DNA of 64,000 bases from Nocardiopsis sp. N85 (lineage in GTDB: Bacteria; Actinomycetota; Actinomycetes; Streptosporangiales; Streptosporangiaceae), in contig NZ_JARBUT010000026.1 of assembly GCF_028882275.1 (NCBI RefSeq), forward strand, positions 20,101 through 84,100. The letters are read 5' to 3'. Below, piece by piece: positions 1-8,997 of the stretch (the stretch's first letter is position 1; each line of letters opens with the position of its first letter). The position numbers and the translations under genes are program-made. Under the pieces are notes generated by a model, which did not search any database, was not told the DNA's origin, and saw only the letters and a program-made list of their open reading frames with translations.

Positions 1-89
1 TCCCCGACCTGGAGCCCCTGTTCGAGCCCCACTACCTGGAGTCCGTCTACGTGGCCGGCAACATCACCTGGCCCGCCGAGGACGAGTGA
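1..89 (+). CDS. C-terminal end of an unidentified protein (5' part outside window)
   Basis: An open frame enters from the left edge and stops at TGA 87-89, giving 28 residues that end in GNITWPAEDE. The pattern of a short acidic tail after a hydrophobic strand with a W-P pair recalls small DUF2442-type proteins, but the fragment is too short to assign. It runs in the same direction as the flavin monooxygenase gene 72 bases downstream, so it could belong to the same transcript. GC-rich third positions support that it is coding. Confidence 0.5.
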   Translation, partial: PDLEPLFEPHYLESVYVAGNITWPAEDE

Positions 90-161
90 CGACCGGACCG
101 TCGGGAACGGCGCGGGCACCGGAGGAGAACACCATGGAACAGCACGAGCGAGGGATCTGAG

Positions 162-1253
162 TTGTCCGAAACGGGCGGGACACGGGCCGCCGACACCGAG
201 TACGGGATCTTCCTGCCGATCGGCAGCGGCGGGTGGATCGTCTCCGAGACGGCACCGCACCCGGAGGCGACCTACGCCTACAACCGCCGTGCGGCGGTCC
301 TGGCGGAGGAGTACGGCCTGGACTTCATCATGTCCATGGGCAAGTGGCGCGGTTACGACGGCGCCACCGACCACTGGGGCCGGACCCTGGAGTCCATGAC
401 GATGATGGCCGGGCTGGCCGAGGCCACCGAACGGGTCAAGGTGTGGGCGACGATCCACACCAACCTGTTCCACCCGGCGATCGCCGCGAAGATGTACACC
501 ACCCTCCAGGAGATCAGTGGCGGGCGGGCCGGGATGAACATCGTGGTCGGCGCCTACGCCAAGGAGTTCGAGCAGATGGGTCTGTGGAACGAGACCCTGT
601 CGCACGCGGACCGCTACCGGTACACCGAGGAGTGGACCTCGGTGCTCGAACGCCTGTGGACGGAACCGTCGGTGAGCCACGACGGCGAGTTCTTCCAGCT
701 GGACGACTGCCGGTCGCTGCCGCACCCCGAGCGACGTCCGACGCTGATCGCGGCGGGCCGTTCGGAGACGGGCCTGGAGTTCCAGGCCCGGCACTGCGAC
801 GGCTCGTTCCTCACCTCGCAGGACCTTCCGGGACTGCGCGAGGCCAGCCTCGACGTCAAGACACGGGCGGAGAAGCAGGGGCGGAGCATCCGCACCTACT
901 CGATGCTCACCGTCATCATGGCCGACACCGATGAGGCCGCCGAGGCCCGGCGGCTGGAGTACGGGCGCGGCGCCGACGTGGACGCGCTGGTCAACATGAA
1001 GGTGTCCTGGGGGCTGCCCCTGGAGCGGGCGATGTCGTCCACCGCCGAACGGCCCGAGGACGAGGCGTTCCAGACGCCGTTCGTCACCGGGTCCCCGGAG
1101 ACGGTGGCGGCGCGGATCCGGGAGACCGTCGAGTTCGCCGAACTGGACGGGCTGATGTTGATCTTCCCGGACTACCACTCCGATCTGACGGAGTTCGGGG
1201 AGCGGGTCATGCCGCTGCTGCGCCCCGGCCCGGCCGGTGAGGGCGCCGGGTGA
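162..1253 (+). CDS. rutA: RutA-like LLM-class flavin-dependent monooxygenase
   Basis: A 363-residue bacterial-luciferase-fold monooxygenase. RutA enzymes use FMNH2 and O2 to open the uracil ring between N3 and C4, giving a ureidoacrylate peracid. The start of the protein (IFLPIGSGGWIVSETAP), the LDFIMSMGKWRG stretch, LESMTMMAGLAEATERVKVWAT, the SGGRAGMNIVVGA segment and the C-terminal EFGERVMPLL all follow the RutA pattern; length is close to the family's 363-382. The start is a TTG at 162, the first start that gives the full N-terminal beta strand. It overlaps the RutB-like gene by a GTGA junction, so the two are translationally coupled. The real substrate could be another cyclic amide or uracil analogue, since the remaining rut genes are absent. 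Confidence 0.8.
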   Translation: MSETGGTRAADTEYGIFLPIGSGGWIVSETAPHPEATYAYNRRAAVLAEEYGLDFIMSMGKWRGYDGATDHWGRTLESMTMMAGLAEATERVKVWATIHTNLFHPAIAAKMYTTLQEISGGRAGMNIVVGAYAKEFEQMGLWNETLSHADRYRYTEEWTSVLERLWTEPSVSHDGEFFQLDDCRSLPHPERRPTLIAAGRSETGLEFQARHCDGSFLTSQDLPGLREASLDVKTRAEKQGRSIRTYSMLTVIMADTDEAAEARRLEYGRGADVDALVNMKVSWGLPLERAMSSTAERPEDEAFQTPFVTGSPETVAARIRETVEFAELDGLMLIFPDYHSDLTEFGERVMPLLRPGPAGEGAG

Positions 1254-1915
1254 CGGGATCCGTCACCGACGTCACAGGCCGCCTCCGCCCGGTGCCGGGT
1301 GCACCGGGGGAGGCGGCCGTGCTCGTCGTGGACCTGCAACGGGACTTCGCCGATCCGGACCGCCTCTCCTGGATCGACGCCGCGGGCCGCGAACGGGTGG
1401 CCGCGGCCGTGGCGGGGACCCGACGGTTGGTGGAGCGGGCCCGCGCCGCGGGGGTGCGCGTGGTGTGGGTGCGCCTGGAACAGGACCTGGACGAACCGTG
1501 GGACGCCTCGCGGTGGCACCGGGGGCTGGTGGACATCCCGCGCGAACGGCTCGTGGAACGGGAACCGTGCGTGGCGGGCACGGCGGGCGCGGAGTGGTTC
1601 GCCCTGGCGCCGCGCGAGGACGAGGAGGTGGTGGTCAAGCGCCGCTACTCGGCCTTCCACGGCACCGACCTCGCCCGCGGGCTGTACTCCGGGGGCACGT
1701 CGTGGGTGGTGGTGTGCGGACTGACGGCGGACTGCTGCGTGGACGCCACCTCACGGGACGCCTTCCAGCACGGGTTCCGCGTGGTGGTGACGGCCGACGC
1801 GACCGCCTCCTACGAGGAGGACAGGCAGCGGGCGGCGATGCGGGCACTGTCCATGCACGCGGCCGTGGTGACCACGGTCGACGACATCACGGCGCACTGG
1901 CCGACCGGGCCCTGA
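1250..1915 (+). CDS. rutB: RutB-like isochorismatase-family amidohydrolase
   Basis: A 221-residue cysteine hydrolase of the isochorismatase superfamily. RutB hydrolyses the ureidoacrylate product of RutA to carbamate and aminoacrylate; relatives include biuret hydrolase and nicotinamidase. The catalytic triad is visible: Asp28 in VLVVDLQRDF, Lys130 in VVVKRRYSAFHGTDL, and Cys163 in GLTADCCVDAT. The GTG start at 1250 overlaps the upstream stop in GTGA, a classic coupled pair. Because a complete allophanate hydrolase lies 9 kb away, a biuret-hydrolase activity (product allophanate) is a reasonable alternative to peroxyureidoacrylate hydrolysis; sequence alone cannot decide. Confidence 0.75.
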   Translation: MTGSVTDVTGRLRPVPGAPGEAAVLVVDLQRDFADPDRLSWIDAAGRERVAAAVAGTRRLVERARAAGVRVVWVRLEQDLDEPWDASRWHRGLVDIPRERLVEREPCVAGTAGAEWFALAPREDEEVVVKRRYSAFHGTDLARGLYSGGTSWVVVCGLTADCCVDATSRDAFQHGFRVVVTADATASYEEDRQRAAMRALSMHAAVVTTVDDITAHWPTGP

Positions 1916-2167
1916 CCCCTCGACCTCCGGTTCGGGCGGTTCGCGGAACACCTTCACGGCCGCGTCGCGGGGCGGCTCGCGCGTCTCGCGCGGTCCGGCT
2001 CCGACCTCGGGACGGAGGATCGTCCGAGGGGCCGTTCCGGCCCTTCCAGGACCTCGGCCGTGACCCGCTCCCCCGGACACCGGGTGCCGGATCGACCATG
2101 TGCGTCTCGGGGACGCCGGGGCTCGGGGCGGAGGCCGGCACACCTCCCCGTGCCGCAAAATGAAGGG

Positions 2168-3082
2168 ATGGACATCCCCGAGGCCGAGGTGGACGTCACC
2201 GTCGCTCTGGTCCGATCCCTGCTGGCCGATCAACACCCCGATCTGGCCGACCCACCCCTCAGCCTCGTCGCCCACGGCTGGGACAACGTGATCCTGCGGC
2301 TGGGCGACGCCTTGGCCGTGCGCATGCCGCGCCGGGAGCGGGCCGCCGGGCTCGCGCGCAACGAGCAGCGGCGGCTCGGGGAGATCGCCGCGCGCCTGGA
2401 CACCCCGGTGCCCACGCCCGTGCGCGTCGGCGGCCCCAGCCGCGGTTACCCCTGGCACTGGTCGGTCGTCCCCTGGTTCGAGGGGCGGCCCGCGGCCACC
2501 GTTCCCGTCGCCGATCGGGGCGGGCTCGTCGCCCCGCTGGCGGACTTCGTCGTCCGCCTGCACGTCCCCGCGCCCGCGGACGCCCCCGTGAACCCCTTCC
2601 GAGGCGTCCCCCTCGCCGACCGCGACGCCGGGCTGCGCCGGCGCCTGGCCGACGGGCCGCCCCACCGGCGCGCGCGGCTCACCGCCCTGTGGGACGGTCT
2701 CTCCACCGCGCCGGTCTGGCCCGGACCTCCCCTGTGGCTGCACGGCGACCTGCATCCCGCCAACGTCCTGGTCACCGACGACGGCCGGGATCTGGCCGCG
2801 GTGATCGACTTCGGCGACCTGACCTCCGGTGATCCCGCCTCGGACCTGGCCGTGGCCTGGCTGCTCTTCGGCCCGGCCGACCGGTCCGCCTTCCGCACCC
2901 GGGTGGACGCGGCCGGGGTCGTCGACCCCCACGTGTGGAGCAGGGCCCGGGCCTGGGCCCTGCTCCTCGGTGTCCTGCTCGCCGACTGCTCCGACGACGC
3001 GCCCCTGCTCGCCGCGATCGGCGCACACACCCTCGAACAGGTCGGCCTCGACCCGAACCCCGCGGAGATCGACCGTGACTGA
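2168..3082 (+). CDS. Aminoglycoside phosphotransferase-fold kinase (APH family)
   Basis: A 304-residue APH/choline-kinase-fold protein. The Brenner motif appears as LHGDLHPANVLV and the metal-binding Asp as AVIDFGDLTSGDPASDLA; the N lobe holds GWDNVILRLGDALAVRMPRRE, the expected glycine-poor loop and lysine/arginine-bearing strand. Substrates of this family range from aminoglycosides to macrolides, homoserine and sugars, so resistance cannot be inferred. I take ATG 2168 because the residues before it are unlike the family; a GAAGGG lies almost against that ATG, so the ribosome site is poor and a leaderless message is possible. Its stop overlaps the pucR-like start by 8 bases, indicating an operon. 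About 250 bases without a gene separate it from rutB. Confidence 0.8.
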   Translation: MDIPEAEVDVTVALVRSLLADQHPDLADPPLSLVAHGWDNVILRLGDALAVRMPRRERAAGLARNEQRRLGEIAARLDTPVPTPVRVGGPSRGYPWHWSVVPWFEGRPAATVPVADRGGLVAPLADFVVRLHVPAPADAPVNPFRGVPLADRDAGLRRRLADGPPHRRARLTALWDGLSTAPVWPGPPLWLHGDLHPANVLVTDDGRDLAAVIDFGDLTSGDPASDLAVAWLLFGPADRSAFRTRVDAAGVVDPHVWSRARAWALLLGVLLADCSDDAPLLAAIGAHTLEQVGLDPNPAEIDRD

Positions 3083-4631
3083 ACCCGGACGGACCCTCAA
3101 GAGCCTCCTGGACGCCCTGGACGAATCCGTGCACGGGCTCATGGCGGCACCGCGCGGGCTGGGCGCGGTGGTGCGCTCGGTCACCATCGCCCACGACGGC
3201 GAACCCCTGCCGGTCGGCACGCTGGCGGTCGTTCCGGGTGAGGAGGCGTCCGCGCTCGCCGACCGGATCTCCGACACCGTCGCGGCCGTGGCCGTCACCG
3301 GCGACCCGGGCGAGGGCGCGGAACGCCTGCGCGCCCTCGGGCTGCCCGTGCTGTCCGTCGACCCCCGGCTGACCGAGAAGGAGTTCGCCGACCTGGTGCG
3401 GGCCGTCCTGGAGACCCCCGGTGACGAACCCCGCCACCGGGACCTGTTCTCCCTCGCGGAGACGGTGGCGACGCTCACCGGCGGTCTGGTGAGCATCGAG
3501 GACTCCGCCGGCGCCGTCCTGGCCTACTCCGCCGCCGGCGAGGGCGCCGACGAGCTCCGGCGCAGGACCATCCTGGGGCGCGGCTGTCCGGAGTCCTTCC
3601 TGGCGCACCTGCGTGCGTGGGGGGTCAACGAACGCCTGGCCGCCGGCGAGGTCGTCGAAGTGGCCGAACGCCCCGACCTGGGCGCCGAACGCCGCCTGGT
3701 GGTGGGCATCCTGGCCGGGGACCGGATGCTGGGCGGCATCTGGGTGCAGATCGGCGGCGCCCAGCGGCCCGCCACGGCCGCCCGGGTCCTGCTCGGCGCC
3801 GCCCGGTTGGCGGCGGCGCACCTGATGCGCGCCCACGGCGGCGCCAGATCCGTCGGCGGCGACCCCGCCGAACTGGCCGTCGGCCTGCTCACCGGCGCGT
3901 TCGACACCGACGCCCTCGCCCGCCATCTGGGAGCCGATCCGGCGACCCCGGTCTCCGTCATCGCCCTGGCCCTGGGCGGGGACGCCGACGGACGCCCCTG
4001 GCTCCTGGAGCGGGCGGCGGAGACGGCGTCGGTGTACGCGGCCTCCTACCGCAGCGACGCGCTGGTCATCCCCGCCTGCGGGCTGCTGTACCTGCTCATG
4101 CCGGCGCCGTCGGGGAACGCGGCGCCCGGCTCGTGGGTCCGGGACCTGGTCACGACCCTGCGGCACAACCTGGGCACCCCGGTACAGGCCGCCCTGGCGG
4201 GGGTCGCTCCGCGCATGAGCGGCGTACCCGCCCTGAAGAAGGTCGCCAGCCGCACGCTGGACGTGGTCCGGGACCGCCCCGAACTCACCGTCACCGCCTT
4301 CGAGGACGTCCGCTCCTCCGTCGTGCTACGCGAACTCATCGACGACCTCGCCGAGCGCCCGCACCTACGGGATGTCCGGCTCGACGACCTCGACGAGGAG
4401 CAGTACCGCTCGTTGGCGGTGTACCTGGCCACCTTCGGCGACGTCACCCGGGCGGCGGAGCTGCTGCACGTCCACCCCAACACATTGCGTCACCGCGTCC
4501 GCCGGATCCGTACCCTGACCGGCCTGGATCTGGACGACCCCGACCAGCGGCTGTTGGCGTCGCTGACCCTGCGCGCCCGGAGTCGAGGTGGAGATCCGGA
4601 CTCCGCGGGATCTCCGCCCGGTCACGGGTGA
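3075..4631 (+). CDS. PucR/CdaR-type helix-turn-helix transcriptional regulator
   Basis: A 518-residue regulator of the PucR family, which controls purine, amino-acid and other nitrogen-source catabolism in Gram-positive bacteria. The C-terminal 60 residues hold the PucR HTH_30 domain: YLATFGDVTRAAELLHVHPN followed by TLRHRVRRIRTLTGLDL. A GGDEF-like central region and an N-terminal sensory region precede it. The GTG start at 3075 overlaps the kinase gene's end. Its position between RutAB-like enzymes and a metabolite:H+ symporter suggests that it senses the nitrogen compound taken up by this block; that is inference. A nearby hit of its binding site could not be recognised. Confidence 0.8.
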   Translation: MTEPGRTLKSLLDALDESVHGLMAAPRGLGAVVRSVTIAHDGEPLPVGTLAVVPGEEASALADRISDTVAAVAVTGDPGEGAERLRALGLPVLSVDPRLTEKEFADLVRAVLETPGDEPRHRDLFSLAETVATLTGGLVSIEDSAGAVLAYSAAGEGADELRRRTILGRGCPESFLAHLRAWGVNERLAAGEVVEVAERPDLGAERRLVVGILAGDRMLGGIWVQIGGAQRPATAARVLLGAARLAAAHLMRAHGGARSVGGDPAELAVGLLTGAFDTDALARHLGADPATPVSVIALALGGDADGRPWLLERAAETASVYAASYRSDALVIPACGLLYLLMPAPSGNAAPGSWVRDLVTTLRHNLGTPVQAALAGVAPRMSGVPALKKVASRTLDVVRDRPELTVTAFEDVRSSVVLRELIDDLAERPHLRDVRLDDLDEEQYRSLAVYLATFGDVTRAAELLHVHPNTLRHRVRRIRTLTGLDLDDPDQRLLASLTLRARSRGGDPDSAGSPPGHG

Positions 4632-4796
4632 CGACGGTGGGGCCGCCGGGCGGGGCCGGATTGTCGACGCCGACACCGACGGGGTCGCCATATCGTCCGT
4701 TCGTACAACGGTGATCCGTGCCACCGCGTTCTAGGCTCCGGCGTACTCGCGGCGCCCCTCGGCCCGCGGCACCCCACCCCACCAGGAGTTCTGGAC

Positions 4797-6110
4797 ATGA
4801 GCACGGACACCGTGCGGCCCGGGCCGCCCACGTCGAAGGTCCTCATCGCGAGCCTGACCGGCAGCACCATCGAGTGGTTCGACTTCTTCCTCTACGGGAC
4901 CGCCGCCGCCCTCGTCTTCAACAAGCTGTTCTTCCCGTCGGACGACCCGCTCGTCTCGCTGATGCTGTCCTACCTGACGTTCTCGCTGACGTTCTTCGTC
5001 CGTCCGCTGGGCGGCGTGTTCTTCTCTCACATCGGCGACCGGATCGGCCGGAAGAAGACCCTGGTCATCACCCTGTCGCTGATGGGCGGGGCCACCATGC
5101 TCATCGGCCTGCTGCCGACCTACGACAGCATCGGGATCCTGGCCCCGATCCTCCTCGTCCTCCTGCGGATCGTGCAGGGTCTGGGCATCGGCGGCGAGTG
5201 GGGCGGTGCGCTCCTGTTGGCCTACGAGTACGCCCCGGAGAAGAAGCGCGGCCTCTTCGGCAGTGTTCCGCAGATGGGCATCACCCTGGGCATGCTGCTG
5301 GCGAGCCTGGCCCTGACCCTGATGTCCCTGTTGCCCGACGCGCAGTTCGAGGCGTGGGGCTGGCGGGTGCCGTTCGTCGCGAGCGTTCTGCTGGTGCTCC
5401 TGGGACTGTGGATCCGTTCCGGCATCGACGAGACCCCCTCGTTCCAGAAGGCCAAGGAGGAGGGCTCGGTCGCGAGGCTGCCGGTCGTGGAGACCTTCCG
5501 GTTCCACTGGCGCGCGGTCCTGGTGGCGGTCGGCGCCAAGGTCGTGGAGACCGCCCCCTTCTACATCTTCGGCACGTTCGTGGTGAGCTACGCGACGGGC
5601 ACCCTGTCCTTCGAGAACACCGAGGCCCTCAACGCCGTCACCCTCGCCGCCGTCGTCGCCAGCGTGCTCATCCCGGTCTACGGCGCCCTGTCCGACCGGT
5701 GGGGCCGACAGCGCGTGTACCTGACCGGCGCGATCCTGCTGGCCCTGTTCGCCGCGCCGTACTTCCTGATGCTGGGCACCGGCAGCACGGCGCTGCTCGT
5801 CCTGGCGACCGTGCTCGGCCTGGGTGTGTTCTGGCCGCCGGTGACCGCCACCATCGGCACCCTGTGCTCGGAGATCTTCTCCACCCGAGTCCGTTACACC
5901 GGCGTGACCCTGGGCTACCAGATCGGTGCCGCCCTGGCCGGTGGCACCGCGCCGCTGATCGCCACCTGGCTGCTGTCGCGGTTCGACAACGCGTGGGCGC
6001 CGATCGCCGGCTACCTGGTGTTCACCGCTCTGGTGTCGATCGTCGCGGTGTCCCTGGCCCGCGGCGCCTCCCGCGCGGAGGAGCACGAGGCCGCCCCGGT
6101 CGAGGGCTGA
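4797..6110 (+). CDS. MHS-family MFS metabolite:proton symporter
   Basis: A 437-residue 12-helix transporter of the major facilitator superfamily, metabolite:H+ symporter group (relatives of ShiA, KgtP, ProP). Signatures: SLTGSTIEWFDFFLYGTAAA at the first helix, RPLGGVFFSHIGDRIGRKKT in loop 2-3, and GLGIGGEWGGALLLAYEYAP in helix 4-5; all three are typical of MHS members. It carries organic acids, betaines or similar small metabolites with protons. It starts at ATG 4797 behind CACCAGGAG. It lies 165 bases after the PucR-type gene in the same direction and ends just before a strong hairpin, so it is probably the last gene of the nitrogen-scavenging block. Confidence 0.85.
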   Translation: MSTDTVRPGPPTSKVLIASLTGSTIEWFDFFLYGTAAALVFNKLFFPSDDPLVSLMLSYLTFSLTFFVRPLGGVFFSHIGDRIGRKKTLVITLSLMGGATMLIGLLPTYDSIGILAPILLVLLRIVQGLGIGGEWGGALLLAYEYAPEKKRGLFGSVPQMGITLGMLLASLALTLMSLLPDAQFEAWGWRVPFVASVLLVLLGLWIRSGIDETPSFQKAKEEGSVARLPVVETFRFHWRAVLVAVGAKVVETAPFYIFGTFVVSYATGTLSFENTEALNAVTLAAVVASVLIPVYGALSDRWGRQRVYLTGAILLALFAAPYFLMLGTGSTALLVLATVLGLGVFWPPVTATIGTLCSEIFSTRVRYTGVTLGYQIGAALAGGTAPLIATWLLSRFDNAWAPIAGYLVFTALVSIVAVSLARGASRAEEHEAAPVEG

Positions 6111-6121
6111 TCCGCGTGCCG

Positions 6122-6150
6122 CCGCCCCGGGCCGGACGGACCCGGGGCGG
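6122..6150 (+). terminator. Hairpin terminator after the MHS transporter
   Basis: Perfect 10-bp stem CCGCCCCGGG / CCCGGGGCGG with a 9-base loop, starting 12 bases after the transporter stop. No T tract follows, as is common in actinomycetes. Confidence 0.75.
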
Positions 6151-6354
6151 TGCGGGGCGCCGGGAGCGGGATCGTCGGCGACACGGCCAGGACGCTCCTG
6201 ACCGTTCTTCGTGGGCGGGAGCGCCCCGGTGCCGAACGACCCGTGTCCCACGCCCGACCATCGAACACGAAGCGCGGCCGACGAAGGTCGTCATGCGTGC
6301 CGCGTTCGGCGAAGAGCGGCACGCGCGTGTCCGGCGTTCCGCGGGACGGATCCC

Positions 6355-7242
6355 TCAGTCCAGGGAGCGCACCAGCTCGGCTACCCGCTCGGGCTGTTCG
6401 TACATGGCCAGGTGCCCGGCCCCCTCCAGGACGGTGACGTCGGCGTCGAGCAGACGGCGAGCCGGTCCGTGCAGGCGGGCGGGCGAGTAGAAGACGTCGT
6501 CGGAACCGGTCGCCAGGATCACCGGCGTGTCCCCCCAGGGACGCAGGCACTCCAACGGCAGCGGGCCCGGGGCCAGGCTGGTCCGGCAGTGCCGACCCAC
6601 CAGGGTCATCCACGAGGCGAACGGGTGCACTCCGCCGTGGGAGGCGGAGGTGTACGCGGGGCCGCTCATGTGGTCGAGCAGGCGGGTGCTCTTGTCGTCG
6701 CGCGGCCCGATCATCCACGGCAGGGCGACCCGCATCAGATCGGAGTTCACCGCCGCGGCGGTGAGTCCGGCCGGTCCGACCATCACCACGGAGCGGACCA
6801 GCCCGGAGGGCTTGGCGGCCAGCAGCACGGCCGCGCCCAGGGAGTGCGCGAGGACGGTCGCGGGACGGTCGGTGAGCAGGGGCAGGATCTCGTCGAACCA
6901 GGCACCGTACAGGGCCGCCCGGCCGGACCGGGGGCGGATCGCCTCGCTGAGTCCGGGCTGTCCGGGCAGGTCGACCAGGACGACCGGGCGATCGCGTTGG
7001 AGGACCCGGGCGAGGTCCACCGAAGTGGCGGAGTTGAAGTTGGTCCCGCTGAGGACGATGACCGGTGCGGCGTCGCCGCCGGGGGCGCCGAAGGCCCGGG
7101 TGGTGCCGAGCGCGGTGTGGATCTCGGGGAGCGGGGTGAGCGCCGGCCATGCGGCGATCCGTTCCTCGCACCGGTCCCGGATCTCACGGGCCCCGGTTTC
7201 GGAACGATAGATGTGCGTACCGTGGGGGTGGGCGTCGGGCAT
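6355..7242 (-). CDS. Alpha/beta hydrolase
   Basis: A 295-residue alpha/beta-hydrolase-fold protein. The nucleophile elbow is VLAHSLGAAV (Ser in A-H-S-L-G), the acid lies in ATGSDDVFYSPARL and the catalytic His in LEGAGHLAMYEQPERVAELV, the classic order. The oxyanion strand is VIVLSGTNFNSATSV, where the usual HG is replaced by S-G. It is divergent from nhaA across a 230-base region that holds a long inverted repeat. The substrate is unknown; the closest generic role is an esterase or C-C bond hydrolase. Confidence 0.8.
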   Translation of the reverse strand: MPDAHPHGTHIYRSETGAREIRDRCEERIAAWPALTPLPEIHTALGTTRAFGAPGGDAAPVIVLSGTNFNSATSVDLARVLQRDRPVVLVDLPGQPGLSEAIRPRSGRAALYGAWFDEILPLLTDRPATVLAHSLGAAVLLAAKPSGLVRSVVMVGPAGLTAAAVNSDLMRVALPWMIGPRDDKSTRLLDHMSGPAYTSASHGGVHPFASWMTLVGRHCRTSLAPGPLPLECLRPWGDTPVILATGSDDVFYSPARLHGPARRLLDADVTVLEGAGHLAMYEQPERVAELVRSLD

Positions 7243-7278
7243 CGGGCACCTGTTCGTTTCCGGATGAGTGGAAGGTCA

Positions 7279-7444
7279 CCGCCGACCAGTCTTCCCGGCA
7301 CACCGGCGAGCAAGCGTACACGACTCCCCGGAACCGGTGCGTTCGGAGCGGACGGATAAGCTCTGGTCTGGACATTCGTGCCATCACCGGAGAGCACGGG
7401 GCGGGCTCGAATGTCCTAGGTGTGCCGGGAAGACTGGTCGGCGG
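7279..7444. repeat. 26-bp perfect inverted repeat with a nested 9-bp repeat
   Basis: Bases 7279-7304 and 7419-7444 are exact reverse complements over 26 bases (core GACCAGTCTTCCCGGC on the left, its complement on the right), separated by 114 bases. Inside, GGACATTCG at 7370-7378 is mirrored by CGAATGTCC at 7408-7416. The structure fills the space between two divergent genes. It could be a miniature inverted-repeat element, a paired operator, or a folded leader of nhaA, whose ATG is only 29 bases downstream. I see no target-site duplication next to it. Confidence 0.85.
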
Positions 7445-7472
7445 CCCGTTCGTCGTCTCCAGAAAGCCGTCC

Positions 7473-8753
7473 ATGAGCATCGACCCACTGGCACATTCCG
7501 CTTCCCAGAATCCACTCTCCCGACTGGCCGAGGCCCTGCGCAGCGACACCGTCGGGGGCTTTCTTCTGATCACCGCGGCACTGGTCGCGATCATCTGGAT
7601 CAACACGCCCTTCGGTGAGGCCTACGAGCATCTGCGCTCGGTCACCCTGGGTCCCGAGTCCCTGCACCTGAACCTGTCCCTGGAGACGTGGGCGGCCGAC
7701 GCCCTCTTGGCGGTCTTCTTCTTCGTCGTCGGCAACGAGCTCAAACAGGAGTTCGTCAACGGAGAGCTGCGCAACCCGCGCCGGGCGATGCTGCCGATCG
7801 TCGCCGCGATCTGCGGCATGGTCGTTCCCGCCGCGATCTACGTGGCGATCAACTTCTCCTCCCCGGACACGATCCAGGGCTGGGGCATCCCGATGGCGAC
7901 CGACATCGCCTTCGCGGTGGCCATCCTCGCGGTGGTCGGTCGGCACCTGCCGCCGTCCCTTCGCACCTTCCTCCTGACCCTGGCGATCGTCGACGACCTC
8001 GGCGCGATCATCGTCATCGCGGTGTTCTACACCTCCGGCATCGACCTGCTCATGCTGATCGCCGCCTTCGCGGGTCTGGCCGTCTTCGGCTACCTCCAGC
8101 GCGGCAAGGGCCTGGCCGCACGGCTCAACGCCTCCCGGGTGCCCAACTGGATCGTGTACGTGCCGCTGGCCGTGCTGATCTGGGTGCTGATGCACGAGAG
8201 CGGTGTGCACGCCACCATCGCCGGTGTGGCCATGGGTCTGCTGATGCGGACCAAGACCATGCCCGGCGAGACGCACGACCCGAGCCACCGTGTGGAGCAT
8301 CTCCTGCGGCCCTGGTCGGCCGGTCTGGCCCTGCCGATCTTCGCCTTCTTCTCCGCCGGCGTGGTCATCGACGGGTTCGGCTCGGTCGTCAGCGACCCGG
8401 CCTCGCTCGGCATCATCATGGGCCTGGTCGTCGGCAAGGCGATCGGTATCGCGGGCGGCGCGTGGGTGACCACCAAGGTGACGCGGGCCGAGCTCAACCC
8501 GAGCCTGAAGTGGATCGACATCATCGGCATGTCGCAACTGGCGGGGATCGGCTTCACCGTGTCCCTCTTGATCAGCGAGCTCTCCTTCGTGGATTCGGCC
8601 GAGCATCTGGCGCACGCCAAGACCGGTGTGCTGGCGGCCTCGCTCATCGCGACCCTGCTGGCGGCGGTCGTCCTCGGGGCGCGTTCGCGGCACTACAGGG
8701 GCCTGATGCAGGCGATGGCCGAGAAGGAGAAGGAGGCCGGCGGCCGGGCCTGA
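7473..8753 (+). CDS. nhaA: Na+/H+ antiporter NhaA
   Basis: A 426-residue inner-membrane sodium/proton antiporter used for pH and sodium homeostasis. The ion-binding acidic pair is in LTLAIVDDLGAIIVIA (Asp174-Asp175, the equivalents of E. coli D163/D164), and the assembly aspartate of the unwound helix is in MATDIAFAVAILAV. The amphipathic entry SRLAEALRSDTVGGFLLIT is typical of the family. ATG 7473 gives the usual short cytoplasmic N-terminus. A strong hairpin follows 8 bases after the stop, so the gene is probably monocistronic. Confidence 0.93.
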   Translation: MSIDPLAHSASQNPLSRLAEALRSDTVGGFLLITAALVAIIWINTPFGEAYEHLRSVTLGPESLHLNLSLETWAADALLAVFFFVVGNELKQEFVNGELRNPRRAMLPIVAAICGMVVPAAIYVAINFSSPDTIQGWGIPMATDIAFAVAILAVVGRHLPPSLRTFLLTLAIVDDLGAIIVIAVFYTSGIDLLMLIAAFAGLAVFGYLQRGKGLAARLNASRVPNWIVYVPLAVLIWVLMHESGVHATIAGVAMGLLMRTKTMPGETHDPSHRVEHLLRPWSAGLALPIFAFFSAGVVIDGFGSVVSDPASLGIIMGLVVGKAIGIAGGAWVTTKVTRAELNPSLKWIDIIGMSQLAGIGFTVSLLISELSFVDSAEHLAHAKTGVLAASLIATLLAAVVLGARSRHYRGLMQAMAEKEKEAGGRA

Positions 8754-8760
8754 CGGCCCT

Positions 8761-8792
8761 CGGGGGCCGGGGGGGGATCCTCCCGGCCCCCG
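8761..8792 (+). terminator. Terminator of nhaA
   Basis: Stem CGGGGGCCGGG / CCCGGCCCCCG (11 bp, perfect) around a 10-base loop, beginning 8 bases after the nhaA stop. Confidence 0.75.
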
Positions 8793-8853
8793 ACACATTC
8801 GGTCTTCGCTTCGATACCACGCGCGTTGGTGTGCTTCGACACACCGAATGATC

Positions 8854-8882
8854 GGGACAGACTGATTTTCGTGTGCTAGGTT
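8854..8882 (+). promoter_or_regulatory. Predicted promoter of the cold-shock gene
   Basis: GGGACA (8854-8859) and TAGGTT (8877-8882) are spaced by 17 bases and precede the csp gene. Transcription from here would give an untranslated leader of about 110 bases, the long leader seen in cspA-type messages. A small hairpin GGTGTG/CACACC (8828-8845) lies just upstream. Consensus match is modest. Confidence 0.45.
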
Positions 8883-8997
8883 CTAAGAAGTTGCAGTCGT
8901 GAGCTCCGATGGATTTTCATCTCGTCGGGAGATCACCGCGGTGACGGGAAAATCGTCATCTGCGGTTTTCTTCATGTTACGAACGAGAGGTATCCAT

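Noticed and set aside
1751..3496. A long open minus-strand frame (581 codons) opposite the APH-fold kinase gene
   Set aside because: Composition is Gly/Arg/Pro/Asp-rich and low in hydrophobic residues, with no domain; it mirrors the real plus-strand gene and exists because stops are rare at this GC content.
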